Source: Tenacibaculum ovolyticum DSM 18103 (GTDB lineage: Bacteria; Bacteroidota; Bacteroidia; Flavobacteriales; Flavobacteriaceae). Taken from it: a stretch of 64,000 bases of DNA. The stretch spans positions 712,439 through 776,438 of the forward strand of contig NZ_KE387163.1 of NCBI RefSeq assembly GCF_000430545.1, read 5' to 3'. Both the position numbers and the translations under genes were made by a program. The notes under the pieces were generated by a model, which did not search any database, was not told the DNA's origin, and saw only the letters and a list, made by a program, of their open reading frames with translations. This document shows, piece after piece, positions 35,150-43,231 of this stretch; positions within the stretch are counted from its first letter, which is position 1; the number at the start of each line of letters is the position of its first letter.

Positions 35150-37927
35150 CTACACCACTAATTTCTTTGTAGATGGCTTAAATTTAGTTAAAACAATACC
35201 TTCAACAGCTTTCTCATATTCTTCCATCGTTGGAGTTCTTCCTAAGATAGTTGATAATACTACTACTGGCGTAGAAGAAAGTAAAGATTCTCCTTTTTTA
35301 CCATCAGTATCTCTTACAACTCTTCCTTGGAATAAACGAGTAGAAGTAGCCATTACAGTATCTCCTGGCTCAGCTTTTTCTTGATTACCCATACACAAAC
35401 TACAACCTGGACGTTCTAAATATAATTTATTTTCATACTTAGTTCTTGCTTCCGCTTTTGGAGCATTGTCATCAAATACGAAACCTGCATATTTTTCTAA
35501 AACTTCCCAGTCGCCTTCAGCTTTTAGTTCATCTACAATATTGTATGTAGGTGGAGCAACAACTAAAGGTGCTTTAAATTCTACTTTCCCTTTTTGTGCT
35601 TCTACATTTTTAAGCATTTGTGCCAAAATTTGCATATCACCTTTATGCACCATACATGAACCGATAAAACCTAAATCAACTTTTTTAGTTCCTCCATAAA
35701 AAGATAATGGTTGAATATTATCGTGTGTATAACGCTTAGATACGTCTTCATTATTTACATCCGGATCAGCAATCATTGGTTCAACAATCTTATCTAAATC
35801 AATAACAACTTCTGCATAGTATTTAGCGTCTGCATCTGGTTTTAATGCTGATTTAGTTCCTGACTTAATCTCCTCGATACGGTTGTTTGCTTTATCAACT
35901 AATCCTTTAAAATCTTGTTTCTTGTTATCCATACCCTTATCAATCATGATTTGAATACGGTCTCTTGATATTTCTAAAGATTCAATTAATGTTTCATTTT
36001 CTGAAATACAGATAGAAGCTTTCGCTTTCATCTCAGCTGTCCAATCTGTAAATGTAAATGCTTGATCAGATGTTAATGTTCCAATATGAACTTCAATGAT
36101 TCTTCCTTGAAATACATTATCACCTCCAAACTGATTTAACATTTGTTCTTGTGTTGCGTGTACCACATCACGGAAATCCATAAAAGATTTCATTTCTCCT
36201 TTAAAAGTAACTTTTACTGATTCTGGAATTGGCATTGTAGCTTCTCCAGTTGCCAAAGCTAAAGCAACGGTACCTGAATCTGCTCCAAAAGCAACACCTT
36301 TTGCCATACGTGTATGCGAATCTCCTCCTATAATTACATCCCAATCATCAACAGCAATATCATTTAATACTTTATGAATAACATCAGTCATTGCATGGTA
36401 TTTCCCTTCAGGGTGACGTGCAGTTACTAATCCGAAGTCATTCATAAACTTCATTAATCTTGGAATATTAGCTTTTGACTTATCATCCCAAACAGAAGCC
36501 GTATGACATCCTGATTGATAACCTGCATCAACAATTGGAGAAATTACAGTAGCTGCCATCATCTCTAACTCTTGAGAGGTCATTAACCCTGTAGTATCTT
36601 GAGATCCAACAATATTTACTTCAACTCTAACGTTAGAACCTGCATGTAATGTTTTACCAGGAGTAGTTCCAACTGCATTTTTGTTGAATATTTTTTCAAC
36701 AGCAGTTAAACCTTGTCCTTCAACTGAAACTTCTTTTGAAGTAGCATATACCTGAGGAACATCTATACCTAATACTTTACAAGCAAAGGTTTGTAATTTT
36801 TTACCGAAAACAACAGCATAAGAACCTCCAGCTTTTATAAACTCCATTTTTGGTGGTGTTAAAGCTGTAGAAATATCTTTTAACTCTTTATCTCCGTTAT
36901 ATAACTTCTTAGTTTTTGTGTTTATAGTTAAAACTGTACCTGTAGCTACAGAATACTCTTCTTTTAAGATAGCTTCTCCTTCTTCATCTACAATCGTATT
37001 TCCATCAGCATCTTTTTGCTTTACCCAATTTTTTAAATCGATACCAATACCTCCAGTTACCCCTACAGTTGTTAAGAAAATCGGAGCAATACCATTAGTA
37101 CCAGCAATTACTGGAGCAATATTAATAAACGGTACATATGGACTAGACGATATACCTGTCCATAATGCTACGTTATTTACACCTGACATTCTTGATGAAC
37201 CAACTCCCATTGTTCCTTTATCAGCAAGTAACATAACACGCTTATTAGGGTGTTGTTTTTTTAAAGCTAACAATTCATTTTGCATATCTTTATTATGCTC
37301 AAACATACATTGTCCGTGCAACTCTCTATCTGACCTAGAGTGTGCATCTGCTCCTGGTGATAGTAAATCTGTAGAAATGTCACCAATTCCTGCAACAAAT
37401 GTTACAATTTCAATTTCTTCATCTACCTCTGGTAATTTGGTAAAAAACTCTGCTTTAGAATAACTTTCTATAATTTCTTTTGCAATATCATTATCCTCTT
37501 TTAAAGCATTCTCTAAACGCTCTGTATCTGCTTCGTAAAGAAAAACCTGCGTTTTTAAAACATCCGCTGCTTCTCTTGCTAAAGAAGCATCAGAACCTAA
37601 GGCTAAATCTAATAATACATCAACTGAAGGTCCACCTTTCATGTGAGATAATTGCTCAAAAGCAAAAGAAGGAGTAATTTCTTTTAATACAGATTCTCCT
37701 AAGATAATTTCTTTTAAAAATTTTGCTTTTACAGTTGCAGCACTTGTAGTTCCTGGTAAAACATTATAAATAAAGAAGTTAAGAGAATCTTCTCTATACT
37801 CATTAGATGAGTCTTTAATTTGTTCTATAATTTTACTTAATAATTCAGCACCATCAACTGGTTTTGGGTGAAGCCCCTGAGCTTTACGCTCTTCGATCTC
37901 CTTGATGTAATCTTGATAAATATTCAT
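35150..37927 (-). CDS. acnB: Bifunctional aconitate hydratase 2 / 2-methylisocitrate dehydratase
   Basis: 925 residues. TCA-cycle enzyme, citrate to isocitrate, with a [4Fe-4S] cluster. N-terminal HEAT-like domain (1-160), swivel domain, then the three aconitase domains. Cluster cysteines are visible in GSCMVHKGD and in the pair PGCSLCMGNQ near the C-terminus. IIGGDSHTRMAKGVAFG and GYQSGCHTASVWDD are typical of AcnB. Slightly longer than the E. coli protein (865). Monocistronic, followed by a terminator. Confidence 0.96.
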   Translation of the reverse strand: MNIYQDYIKEIEERKAQGLHPKPVDGAELLSKIIEQIKDSSNEYREDSLNFFIYNVLPGTTSAATVKAKFLKEIILGESVLKEITPSFAFEQLSHMKGGPSVDVLLDLALGSDASLAREAADVLKTQVFLYEADTERLENALKEDNDIAKEIIESYSKAEFFTKLPEVDEEIEIVTFVAGIGDISTDLLSPGADAHSRSDRELHGQCMFEHNKDMQNELLALKKQHPNKRVMLLADKGTMGVGSSRMSGVNNVALWTGISSSPYVPFINIAPVIAGTNGIAPIFLTTVGVTGGIGIDLKNWVKQKDADGNTIVDEEGEAILKEEYSVATGTVLTINTKTKKLYNGDKELKDISTALTPPKMEFIKAGGSYAVVFGKKLQTFACKVLGIDVPQVYATSKEVSVEGQGLTAVEKIFNKNAVGTTPGKTLHAGSNVRVEVNIVGSQDTTGLMTSQELEMMAATVISPIVDAGYQSGCHTASVWDDKSKANIPRLMKFMNDFGLVTARHPEGKYHAMTDVIHKVLNDIAVDDWDVIIGGDSHTRMAKGVAFGADSGTVALALATGEATMPIPESVKVTFKGEMKSFMDFRDVVHATQEQMLNQFGGDNVFQGRIIEVHIGTLTSDQAFTFTDWTAEMKAKASICISENETLIESLEISRDRIQIMIDKGMDNKKQDFKGLVDKANNRIEEIKSGTKSALKPDADAKYYAEVVIDLDKIVEPMIADPDVNNEDVSKRYTHDNIQPLSFYGGTKKVDLGFIGSCMVHKGDMQILAQMLKNVEAQKGKVEFKAPLVVAPPTYNIVDELKAEGDWEVLEKYAGFVFDDNAPKAEARTKYENKLYLERPGCSLCMGNQEKAEPGDTVMATSTRLFQGRVVRDTDGKKGESLLSSTPVVVLSTILGRTPTMEEYEKAVEGIVLTKFKPSTKKLVV

Positions 37928-38299
37928 AAAAGGTTTCTTTTAATGTTGATGGCTTATTTGCAAATTCTATCGCTTATATTAAACGCACTTTAAATTTACA
38001 TTTAATATTTTTAATCATATTAATATGAAAAGCCAAACAATGTAATTTTTATTAGTTTTTGTATTGCAAAAGTACTACTTATAAATAAAATTTAAAAAAT
38101 AAACACTTAACTAGCTTAATTAGTAAACAAACTTTGATTTAACACGCTAAAAAAAACACAGTTCGCAAAAAAACACCTTTTAATTGTTAATTTTTAATCA
38201 AATTCACAATTCATAAACTAGTAATTTAAGGTTTAAATTAATGATTCTTAATAAAAAACAGAAATCTGTAGGTAAAATCTTATATAAAATTTTAATCCT
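37928..38299. other. AT-rich intergenic region between acnB and the rnpB locus
   Basis: About 370 bp upstream of acnB. No ORF of note on either strand and no clear hairpin. It should contain the acnB promoter, but I see no complete -33/-7 pair. Confidence 0.5.
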
Positions 38300-38368
38300 T
38301 TACCACCATTGAACCTTTTTACGATAAATAGCGCTTAATACCGCCCAAACGAACAAGTAATAATACAT
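38300..38368 (-). CDS. Tiny hydrophobic ORF downstream of rnpB, possibly a gene remnant
   Basis: 22 codons from an ATG, ending in VWAVLSAIYRKKVQWW. Upstream of the ATG the frame stays open for about 12 codons (ending LYLIEM). The pattern of a membrane helix followed by a basic-aromatic tail resembles the end of a membrane protein such as a membrane glycosyltransferase. It might be a decayed 3' end or a genuine microprotein co-transcribed with rnpB. Low confidence. Confidence 0.25.
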   Translation of the reverse strand: MYYYLFVWAVLSAIYRKKVQWW

Positions 38369-38436
38369 TTCTATTAAATAGAGGTCATTATAAGTTTTAA
38401 GTAATTACTTATTTCTCATATATGTAAAAATAAAAA

Positions 38437-38741
38437 AGTAGACCAGTAAGCTGGATTCTGTTTCTTATAAATAAGACTCTTATCATTTATCTAGTTTTAC
38501 AATTACTTGTAAAATCAATCTGCCTACCCCTTAGAATCGCGCGAGTAGCGCTCGAGCTCTAATGTACATGACATTGCACCGTATAGAGTTTACCTGGTTT
38601 CACTACAGCATTACCTGTACATACTTTCTGCTGCACTTGTCCTCGGTTTGCACCGGACGGTTGTTATCCGCTATACTACTCTTTGGTGTCCAGACTTTCC
38701 TACTTATACTAAATATAAGTCGATAAGATAGGTCTACTTAT
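38437..38741 (-). ncRNA. rnpB: RNase P RNA (class A)
   Basis: Catalytic RNA that trims tRNA 5' leaders. On the minus strand the 5' end reads TAAGTAGACC and pairs with GGTCTACTT at the 3' end (helix P1). Internal landmarks: AGGAAAGTCTGGACACC early, GGTGCAAACCGAGGACAAG and GCAGCAGAAAGTA in the centre, and the CAGAATCCAGCTTACTGG block at the 3' end, followed by a T6 tract. Length about 305 nt, normal for class A. A terminator-type hairpin at 38770-38799 isolates it from upstream transcription. Confidence 0.95.
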
Positions 38742-38769
38742 TTATTTTTAAATGAGTTCATAATTTTTC

Positions 38770-38799
38770 AAAAAAAACCCACTCAATAAATTGAGTGGG
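38770..38799 (-). terminator. Hairpin terminator upstream of rnpB (minus strand)
   Basis: Stem CCCACTCAA (38778-38786) / TTGAGTGGG (38791-38799), 4-base loop; on the minus strand it is followed by eight T. It would end transcription arriving from the dnaJ side before rnpB. Confidence 0.85.
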
Positions 38800-38821
38800 A
38801 AAATTGCTATGAAAAAGAAAA

Positions 38822-38847
38822 AGTGTCTATAACGTCTTATAGACACT
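38822..38847. other. Isolated perfect hairpin between two terminators
   Basis: 11-bp perfect inverted repeat AGTGTCTATAA / TTATAGACACT with loop CGTC and no T-tract on either side. Lies in a short non-coding segment between the dnaJ terminator and the rnpB-side terminator. Confidence 0.6.
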
Positions 38848-38928
38848 GCAAATATAGAAATGTTTTTTACATTACACAATATTTTTGCAAAAAAAGTAAA
38901 ATTAATTTTACTCTTTTTTACAAAAAGT

Positions 38929-38957
38929 AAAACCCGCTCAGTATTTGAGCGGGTTTT
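38929..38957 (-). terminator. Terminator of dnaJ
   Basis: Perfect 12-bp stem AAAACCCGCTCA / TGAGCGGGTTTT with a 5-base loop, 29 bp past the dnaJ stop on the minus strand. Confidence 0.92.
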
Positions 38958-38985
38958 AGATAAAAAATATTTAAAATGATTCCTT

Positions 38986-40113
38986 TTAAGAAAACATATC
39001 TTTTACTTTCTCAAAAAATGATTTATCAGACCTTTGAGGGTTTGGACTAAAATTTTCATCCCCTTGCATAGATTCAAAAAACTTGCGCTGATCTTTTGTT
39101 AACTCTTGCGGTGTCCAAACATTAATATGAATTAAAAAGTCTCCATTACCATAACGTTCTATACTAGGTAATCCTTTTCCTTTTAATCTTAAAATTTTAC
39201 CAGATTGAGTTCCTGCTTCAATTTTTATTTTTACATTTCCTGTTACTGTTTCTATTTCTTTAGAAACTCCTAAAACTGCCTCAGAAAAATTAATATATAA
39301 ATCGTAGTGAATATTACTCCCTTCTCTTTTTAGTGTTTCATGCTGAACTTCTTCTATTAACACTAATAAATCTCCTGGTATAGAGTTTTTACCTGGAGCT
39401 TCATTTCCTTTCCCTCCTACTTTTAATTGTACTCCTTCAGTAACTCCTTCAGGAATATTAATTGAAACGGTTTCTTCTTTTATAATTAACCCTTGCGCAT
39501 CTGACCCGTTAGGTTTATTACTAATTATTTCTCCAGCTCCCTGACAAGTACCACAAGTAGTTGCCGTTTGCATTCTACCTAAAATTGTATTGGTAACTCG
39601 CATTTGTTGTCCACTACCATTACACGTTGTACATGTTTTATAAGTAACTCCATCTGCCTGAACTTTTCTACGAACTTTAACCTTCTTTTCTACACCATTC
39701 GCTATTTCTTCTAAGGTTAGCTTTACACGAATACGCATATTAGATCCTTTAACTCTAGCTTGTCGTTGACCTCCGCCACCGCCGAAACCACCAAAACCAC
39801 CGCCGCCGAAAATATCTCCAAACTGACTAAATATATCATCCATATTCATTCCGCCGCCGCCAAAACCGCCGCCGCCACCTTGTGGTCCATCAAAAGCTGC
39901 ATGACCATACTGATCGTAGCGAGCTTTTTTGTTATCATCACTAAGCACCTCATATGCTTCAGCACATAATTTGAATTTCTCTTCAGCGCTTTTATCATCT
40001 GGGTTTTTATCTGGATGAAATTTAATCGCCATTTTACGATATCCTTTCTTAATTTCAGCTTGTGATGCCGATTTTGATATACCTAATACTTCGTAATAAT
40101 CTTGTTTTGCCAT
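38986..40113 (-). CDS. dnaJ: Chaperone protein DnaJ, two-motif zinc finger variant
   Basis: 375 residues. J domain 1-70 with the DnaK-stimulating HPD in [11 protein letters not shown], then a Gly/Phe-rich linker (about 75-120). The Cys-rich domain contains only two CxxCxGxG-type motifs (CTTCNGSG and CGTCQGAG) instead of four, so a single zinc centre is expected. The two C-terminal beta domains (from about [19 protein letters not shown]) and a dimerisation tail follow. Co-chaperone of DnaK, delivering unfolded clients. Transcribed with grpE about 93 bp upstream. I think this two-motif form is general in Flavobacteriia, but that is recollection. Confidence 0.95.
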   Translation of the reverse strand: MAKQDYYEVLGISKSASQAEIKKGYRKMAIKFHPDKNPDDKSAEEKFKLCAEAYEVLSDDNKKARYDQYGHAAFDGPQGGGGGFGGGGMNMDDIFSQFGDIFGGGGFGGFGGGGGQRQARVKGSNMRIRVKLTLEEIANGVEKKVKVRRKVQADGVTYKTCTTCNGSGQQMRVTNTILGRMQTATTCGTCQGAGEIISNKPNGSDAQGLIIKEETVSINIPEGVTEGVQLKVGGKGNEAPGKNSIPGDLLVLIEEVQHETLKREGSNIHYDLYINFSEAVLGVSKEIETVTGNVKIKIEAGTQSGKILRLKGKGLPSIERYGNGDFLIHINVWTPQELTKDQRKFFESMQGDENFSPNPQRSDKSFFEKVKDMFS

Positions 40114-40206
40114 TTTTATTCTATTCTGTCAGTAGCCAATTAAAGTGATATTATATAACTTTGTAAAAGGTTTTTTAAAATGAAAACCTTTTTAATGACC
40201 TATTAT

Positions 40207-40776
40207 TTATGCTTGTCCTACCACCACTTTTGGATGACGAATAATTTTATCTCCTAACTTATATCCTTTTTCTACACAATCAACAACCTTTCCTTTTAAA
40301 TCATCAGAAGGTGCAGGTATTTGTGTAATTGCTTGGTGTACTTCTGCATCAAAAACATCACCTGACTTTACCTCTATAGCTGTTAATCCCTTTTGCTCTA
40401 AAGTAGATACCATTTTTTGATAAATTAATAATACTCCTTTACGTAACTCTTCAGCCTCCTTATCATCTTCAATATGTGATAAAGCTCTTTCGAAATCATC
40501 TAAAACTGGCAGTAAAACTGTCATTACTTCCTGTCCTGCTGTTTTAAAAAGCTCCATACGCTCTTTAGACGTACGTTTTTTATAGTTTTCAAACTCAGCA
40601 AATAAACGTAAATACTTATCTTTTTCTGCTTGAAGTAACTCTTCAGTTGTAGGTACTACTTTCTCTTCAACCCCCTCAACCTCTTGTGCTTTCTCTGCTT
40701 CTTGAGTTTCTTCTACTTGCGCATTATCAATTGCGTCTTTTAACTCGTCTTCTTTTGTATATTGATCTTTACTCAT
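40207..40776 (-). CDS. grpE: Nucleotide exchange factor GrpE
   Basis: 189 residues from MSKDQYTKED; an upstream in-frame ATG adds ten residues (MLKNLKRLFT) that are basic, unlike the normal acidic N-terminus, so I prefer the internal start. A very acidic region with QEAEKAQEVEGVEEKV is followed by the long dimer helix (AEFENYKKRTSKERMEL), the four-helix bundle and the beta domain with GDVFDAEVHQAI and DKIIRHPKVVVGQ. Releases ADP from DnaK. Forms an operon with dnaJ. A TTGACA-N17-TATTAT arrangement lies just upstream. Confidence 0.95.
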   Translation of the reverse strand: MSKDQYTKEDELKDAIDNAQVEETQEAEKAQEVEGVEEKVVPTTEELLQAEKDKYLRLFAEFENYKKRTSKERMELFKTAGQEVMTVLLPVLDDFERALSHIEDDKEAEELRKGVLLIYQKMVSTLEQKGLTAIEVKSGDVFDAEVHQAITQIPAPSDDLKGKVVDCVEKGYKLGDKIIRHPKVVVGQA

Positions 40777-40888
40777 TGTAAATAGTCTCTTTAAATTCTT
40801 CAGCATACTTTTATCAATAATATTGCCAATAAAAAAATTGTGTCAACTTGACATTAATTAATTCATCTCTTTTTTTAATCGTGTATAA

Positions 40889-40906
40889 TTCCTATATTTA
40901 TAGGAA
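40889..40906. other. Short perfect palindrome upstream of the second peptide gene
   Basis: TTCCTATA-TT-TATAGGAA, 8-bp arms, 36 bp before the start of the double-glycine peptide gene. Could be an operator or a hairpin in the leader; no T-tract of terminator type on the + side. Confidence 0.4.
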
Positions 40907-40941
40907 ATAAATTTAATTAACATTTAAGTCCCTCATTAATT

Positions 40942-41139
40942 ATGAAAAATAACTTATTAAGTATTACTGGCGCAACAATTTTAACTAGACAAGAACAAAA
41001 AAATCTAACTGGAGGTATCTCTTTAGTAGAAGATGCTAGCAAATGTGGTTGTGATTGCGCAGGACGTGTTACAGGTCCTTTCTATTGTCATAAGATTATT
41101 GCTTGTCCACAAGTATATACTTGTGACCAAGAAATGTAA
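40942..41139 (+). CDS. Double-glycine-leader peptide precursor, six-cysteine core
   Basis: 65 residues. Leader of 25 residues ending RQEQKNLTGG, with the same EQK-x-x-x-GG ending as the peptide at 6025. The 40-residue core has six cysteines (KCGCDCAG, FYCHK, IACPQ, YTCDQ), giving up to three disulfides or modification sites. It sits alone between grpE and murA with its own hairpin terminator; no C39-type transporter, radical SAM, lanthipeptide or immunity gene is within the window. Possible roles: secreted bacteriocin-like peptide, signalling peptide or adhesin-like microprotein. The two precursors share only the leader design, not the core. Confidence 0.7.
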   Translation: MKNNLLSITGATILTRQEQKNLTGGISLVEDASKCGCDCAGRVTGPFYCHKIIACPQVYTCDQEM

Positions 41140-41154
41140 TACTATATCTTAAAA

Positions 41155-41191
41155 GAAAAACCAGTAACTTATAAAAGTTGCTGGTTTTTTT
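41155..41191 (+). terminator. Terminator of the second peptide gene
   Basis: Stem CCAGTAACTT / AAGTTGCTGG (one G-U pair) with a 4-base loop, A5 before and T7 after. May also serve convergent murA. Confidence 0.88.
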
Positions 41192-41211
41192 ATTTAAATT
41201 AACTTCTTAAA

Positions 41212-42525
41212 TTAATCTTCTATTCTTTCGATCTTTGCTCCAATAGATTTTAATCTAGCTTCAATATCTTCGTAACCTCTATCTATTTGCTCAATATTAT
41301 TAATAATACTAGTACCTTTTGCCGATAGGGCTGCTATTAATAATGAAATTCCAGCACGAATATCTGGCGAAGTCATTTTTGTAGCTTTTAACATCGATTG
41401 AAAATCATGCCCTATTACAGTTGCTCTATGCGGATCACATAAAATTACTTTAGCACCCATATCTATTAATTTATCAACAAAAAACAAACGGCTTTCAAAC
41501 ATTTTTTGATGAATTAAGACTGTTCCTTTTGCTTGTGTTGCTATTACCAATACAATACTTAATAAATCGGGAGTAAAACCAGGCCAAGGCGCATCGGCTA
41601 CTGTTAAAATAGATCCATCGATGTAGTTTTGAATTTCATAACTATCTTGTTCAGGAATAAAAATATCATCACCTATTTTTTCTAATTGGATTCCTAGTTT
41701 ACGAAATACATTTGGTATTTGTCCTAAATTTTTCCAACTAACATCTTTAATTGTTAATTCAGATCGTGTCATTGCTGCCATACCAATCCAACTACCAATT
41801 TCTATCATATCAGGTAATACTCTGTGTTCACATCCACCTAAAGAAGTTACTCCTTCAATAGTTAGTAGATTTGAACCTACTCCTGATATTTTTGCCCCCA
41901 TAGAATTCAACATTTTTGATAATTGTTGAATGTAAGGCTCACAAGCTGCATTATATATAGTTGTTGTTCCTTTTGCTAAAACTGCTGCCATTAAAATGTT
42001 AGCCGTACCTGTTACTGAAGCTTCGTCTAGTAACATATCTGTACCAACTAAACCTGTTTCAGTTTCAACTCCGTAAAAATACTCTTCTTTATTGTAGCGA
42101 AATTTTGCACCTAAATTAATAAATCCTTCAAAATGGGTATCTAAGCGACGACGTCCTATTTTATCACCTCCTGGTCTTGGAATATATCCTTTACCAAAAC
42201 GTGCTAATAAAGGACCAACTATCATTATTGAACCTCTTAATGAACTTCCATCTCTTTTAAAATCTGCCGATTCTAAATATTTTAAGTTAATAGCATCTGC
42301 TTGAAAACTATAAGAGTTTTTTCCTAATTTTTCAATTTTAACACCTAGTTCTCCTAAAATAAAAATAAGCTTATTTACGTCAATAATATCAGGAATATTA
42401 TTTATCGTTACTTTTTCTGCTGTTAACAATACAGCACATATAATTTGTAACGCTTCATTTTTTGCTCCTTGAGGTGTAATTACTCCGTTAAGCTTGTGAC
42501 CTCCTTCAATTTTAAATGATGCCAT
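41212..42525 (-). CDS. murA: UDP-N-acetylglucosamine 1-carboxyvinyltransferase, Asp-type
   Basis: 437 residues. First committed step of peptidoglycan synthesis: transfers enolpyruvate from PEP to UDP-GlcNAc. Inside-out alpha/beta barrel with KNEALQIICA at 22-31 and RGSIMIVGPLLARFGKG near 97-113. The residue that is Cys115 in E. coli is Asp here (D121, in PRPGGDKIGRRRLDTH). Asp at this position removes the target of fosfomycin in characterised enzymes. Its start is directly followed upstream by the DUF4290 gene, whose stop abuts it, so they form one unit. Confidence 0.96.
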   Translation of the reverse strand: MASFKIEGGHKLNGVITPQGAKNEALQIICAVLLTAEKVTINNIPDIIDVNKLIFILGELGVKIEKLGKNSYSFQADAINLKYLESADFKRDGSSLRGSIMIVGPLLARFGKGYIPRPGGDKIGRRRLDTHFEGFINLGAKFRYNKEEYFYGVETETGLVGTDMLLDEASVTGTANILMAAVLAKGTTTIYNAACEPYIQQLSKMLNSMGAKISGVGSNLLTIEGVTSLGGCEHRVLPDMIEIGSWIGMAAMTRSELTIKDVSWKNLGQIPNVFRKLGIQLEKIGDDIFIPEQDSYEIQNYIDGSILTVADAPWPGFTPDLLSIVLVIATQAKGTVLIHQKMFESRLFFVDKLIDMGAKVILCDPHRATVIGHDFQSMLKATKMTSPDIRAGISLLIAALSAKGTSIINNIEQIDRGYEDIEARLKSIGAKIERIED

Positions 42526-43182
42526 TTATTTTTTTCTGTATTTATTATTACTACTATAATTAGATTTTCCTTTCTGATTATTTTTATGATTTCCTTGTCC
42601 TTGGTTACTACGTTTTCTTAGTAAATTCTTACTTTCTGACAACTTTTCTTTAGATTCTCTTAAATCTATCTCTTTACCTGACAAATCGTATAAATGCTTA
42701 AAAATAACAGCATCATCAACAGTATCTTTATTCCAATTCAAATAGCATTTCTTCATGTGATTTGCTATCGTAAAGACCAATGCTTCTCTTTTTTCTCCTT
42801 CCTCCCATGTTAACGCTATATTTATCATTGTTTGGATATTGTTTCCATAATAACGATATCTTGAAGCTGATTTTGGATAATCCATTTTTTCTGGCTTCTC
42901 TTTCAGTTCTTCTTTTGAAGGTATTTCATATGGAGACTCGGCATCTAACTGAAAATCGGCTATAATGTGCAACTGATCCCAAAGTTTATGTTTAAAATCT
43001 GGCACATCTCGTAAGTGAGGTTGTAAATTCCCCATTACATCGACAATTGCTTTTGCCATTATATTTCTTTCTTCTTTAGTTTCTAAAGCAATACAATGGT
43101 TTACTAATTTTTGTATATGTCTTCCGTATTCCGGAATTATTAAGTGATCTCTCTCTGAATTGTACTCTAAATCAAACGTCAT
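42526..43182 (-). CDS. DUF4290 domain protein
   Basis: 218 residues. The N-terminal ~175 residues are the helical DUF4290 domain (YNSERDHLIIPEYGRHIQKLV is its start), a family I know only from Bacteroidetes. The last ~35 residues are a low-complexity basic tail rich in N, K, Q and G (KSNYSSNNKYRKK), which suggests nucleic acid or ribosome contact. Function unknown. Its gene directly abuts murA and lies 49 bp from the uvrD/pcrA-type helicase gene, all on the minus strand; in my memory the DUF4290-murA pairing is conserved in the phylum. Confidence 0.85.
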   Translation of the reverse strand: MTFDLEYNSERDHLIIPEYGRHIQKLVNHCIALETKEERNIMAKAIVDVMGNLQPHLRDVPDFKHKLWDQLHIIADFQLDAESPYEIPSKEELKEKPEKMDYPKSASRYRYYGNNIQTMINIALTWEEGEKREALVFTIANHMKKCYLNWNKDTVDDAVIFKHLYDLSGKEIDLRESKEKLSESKNLLRKRSNQGQGNHKNNQKGKSNYSSNNKYRKK

Positions 43183-43231
43183 TTCTCTGTATTTATAGCT
43201 GCAAAATAGGTAATTATTACGGATTTATTAT

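Noticed and set aside
36918-37463. Plus-strand ORF of 181 residues opposite acnB
   Set aside because: Antisense shadow of acnB.
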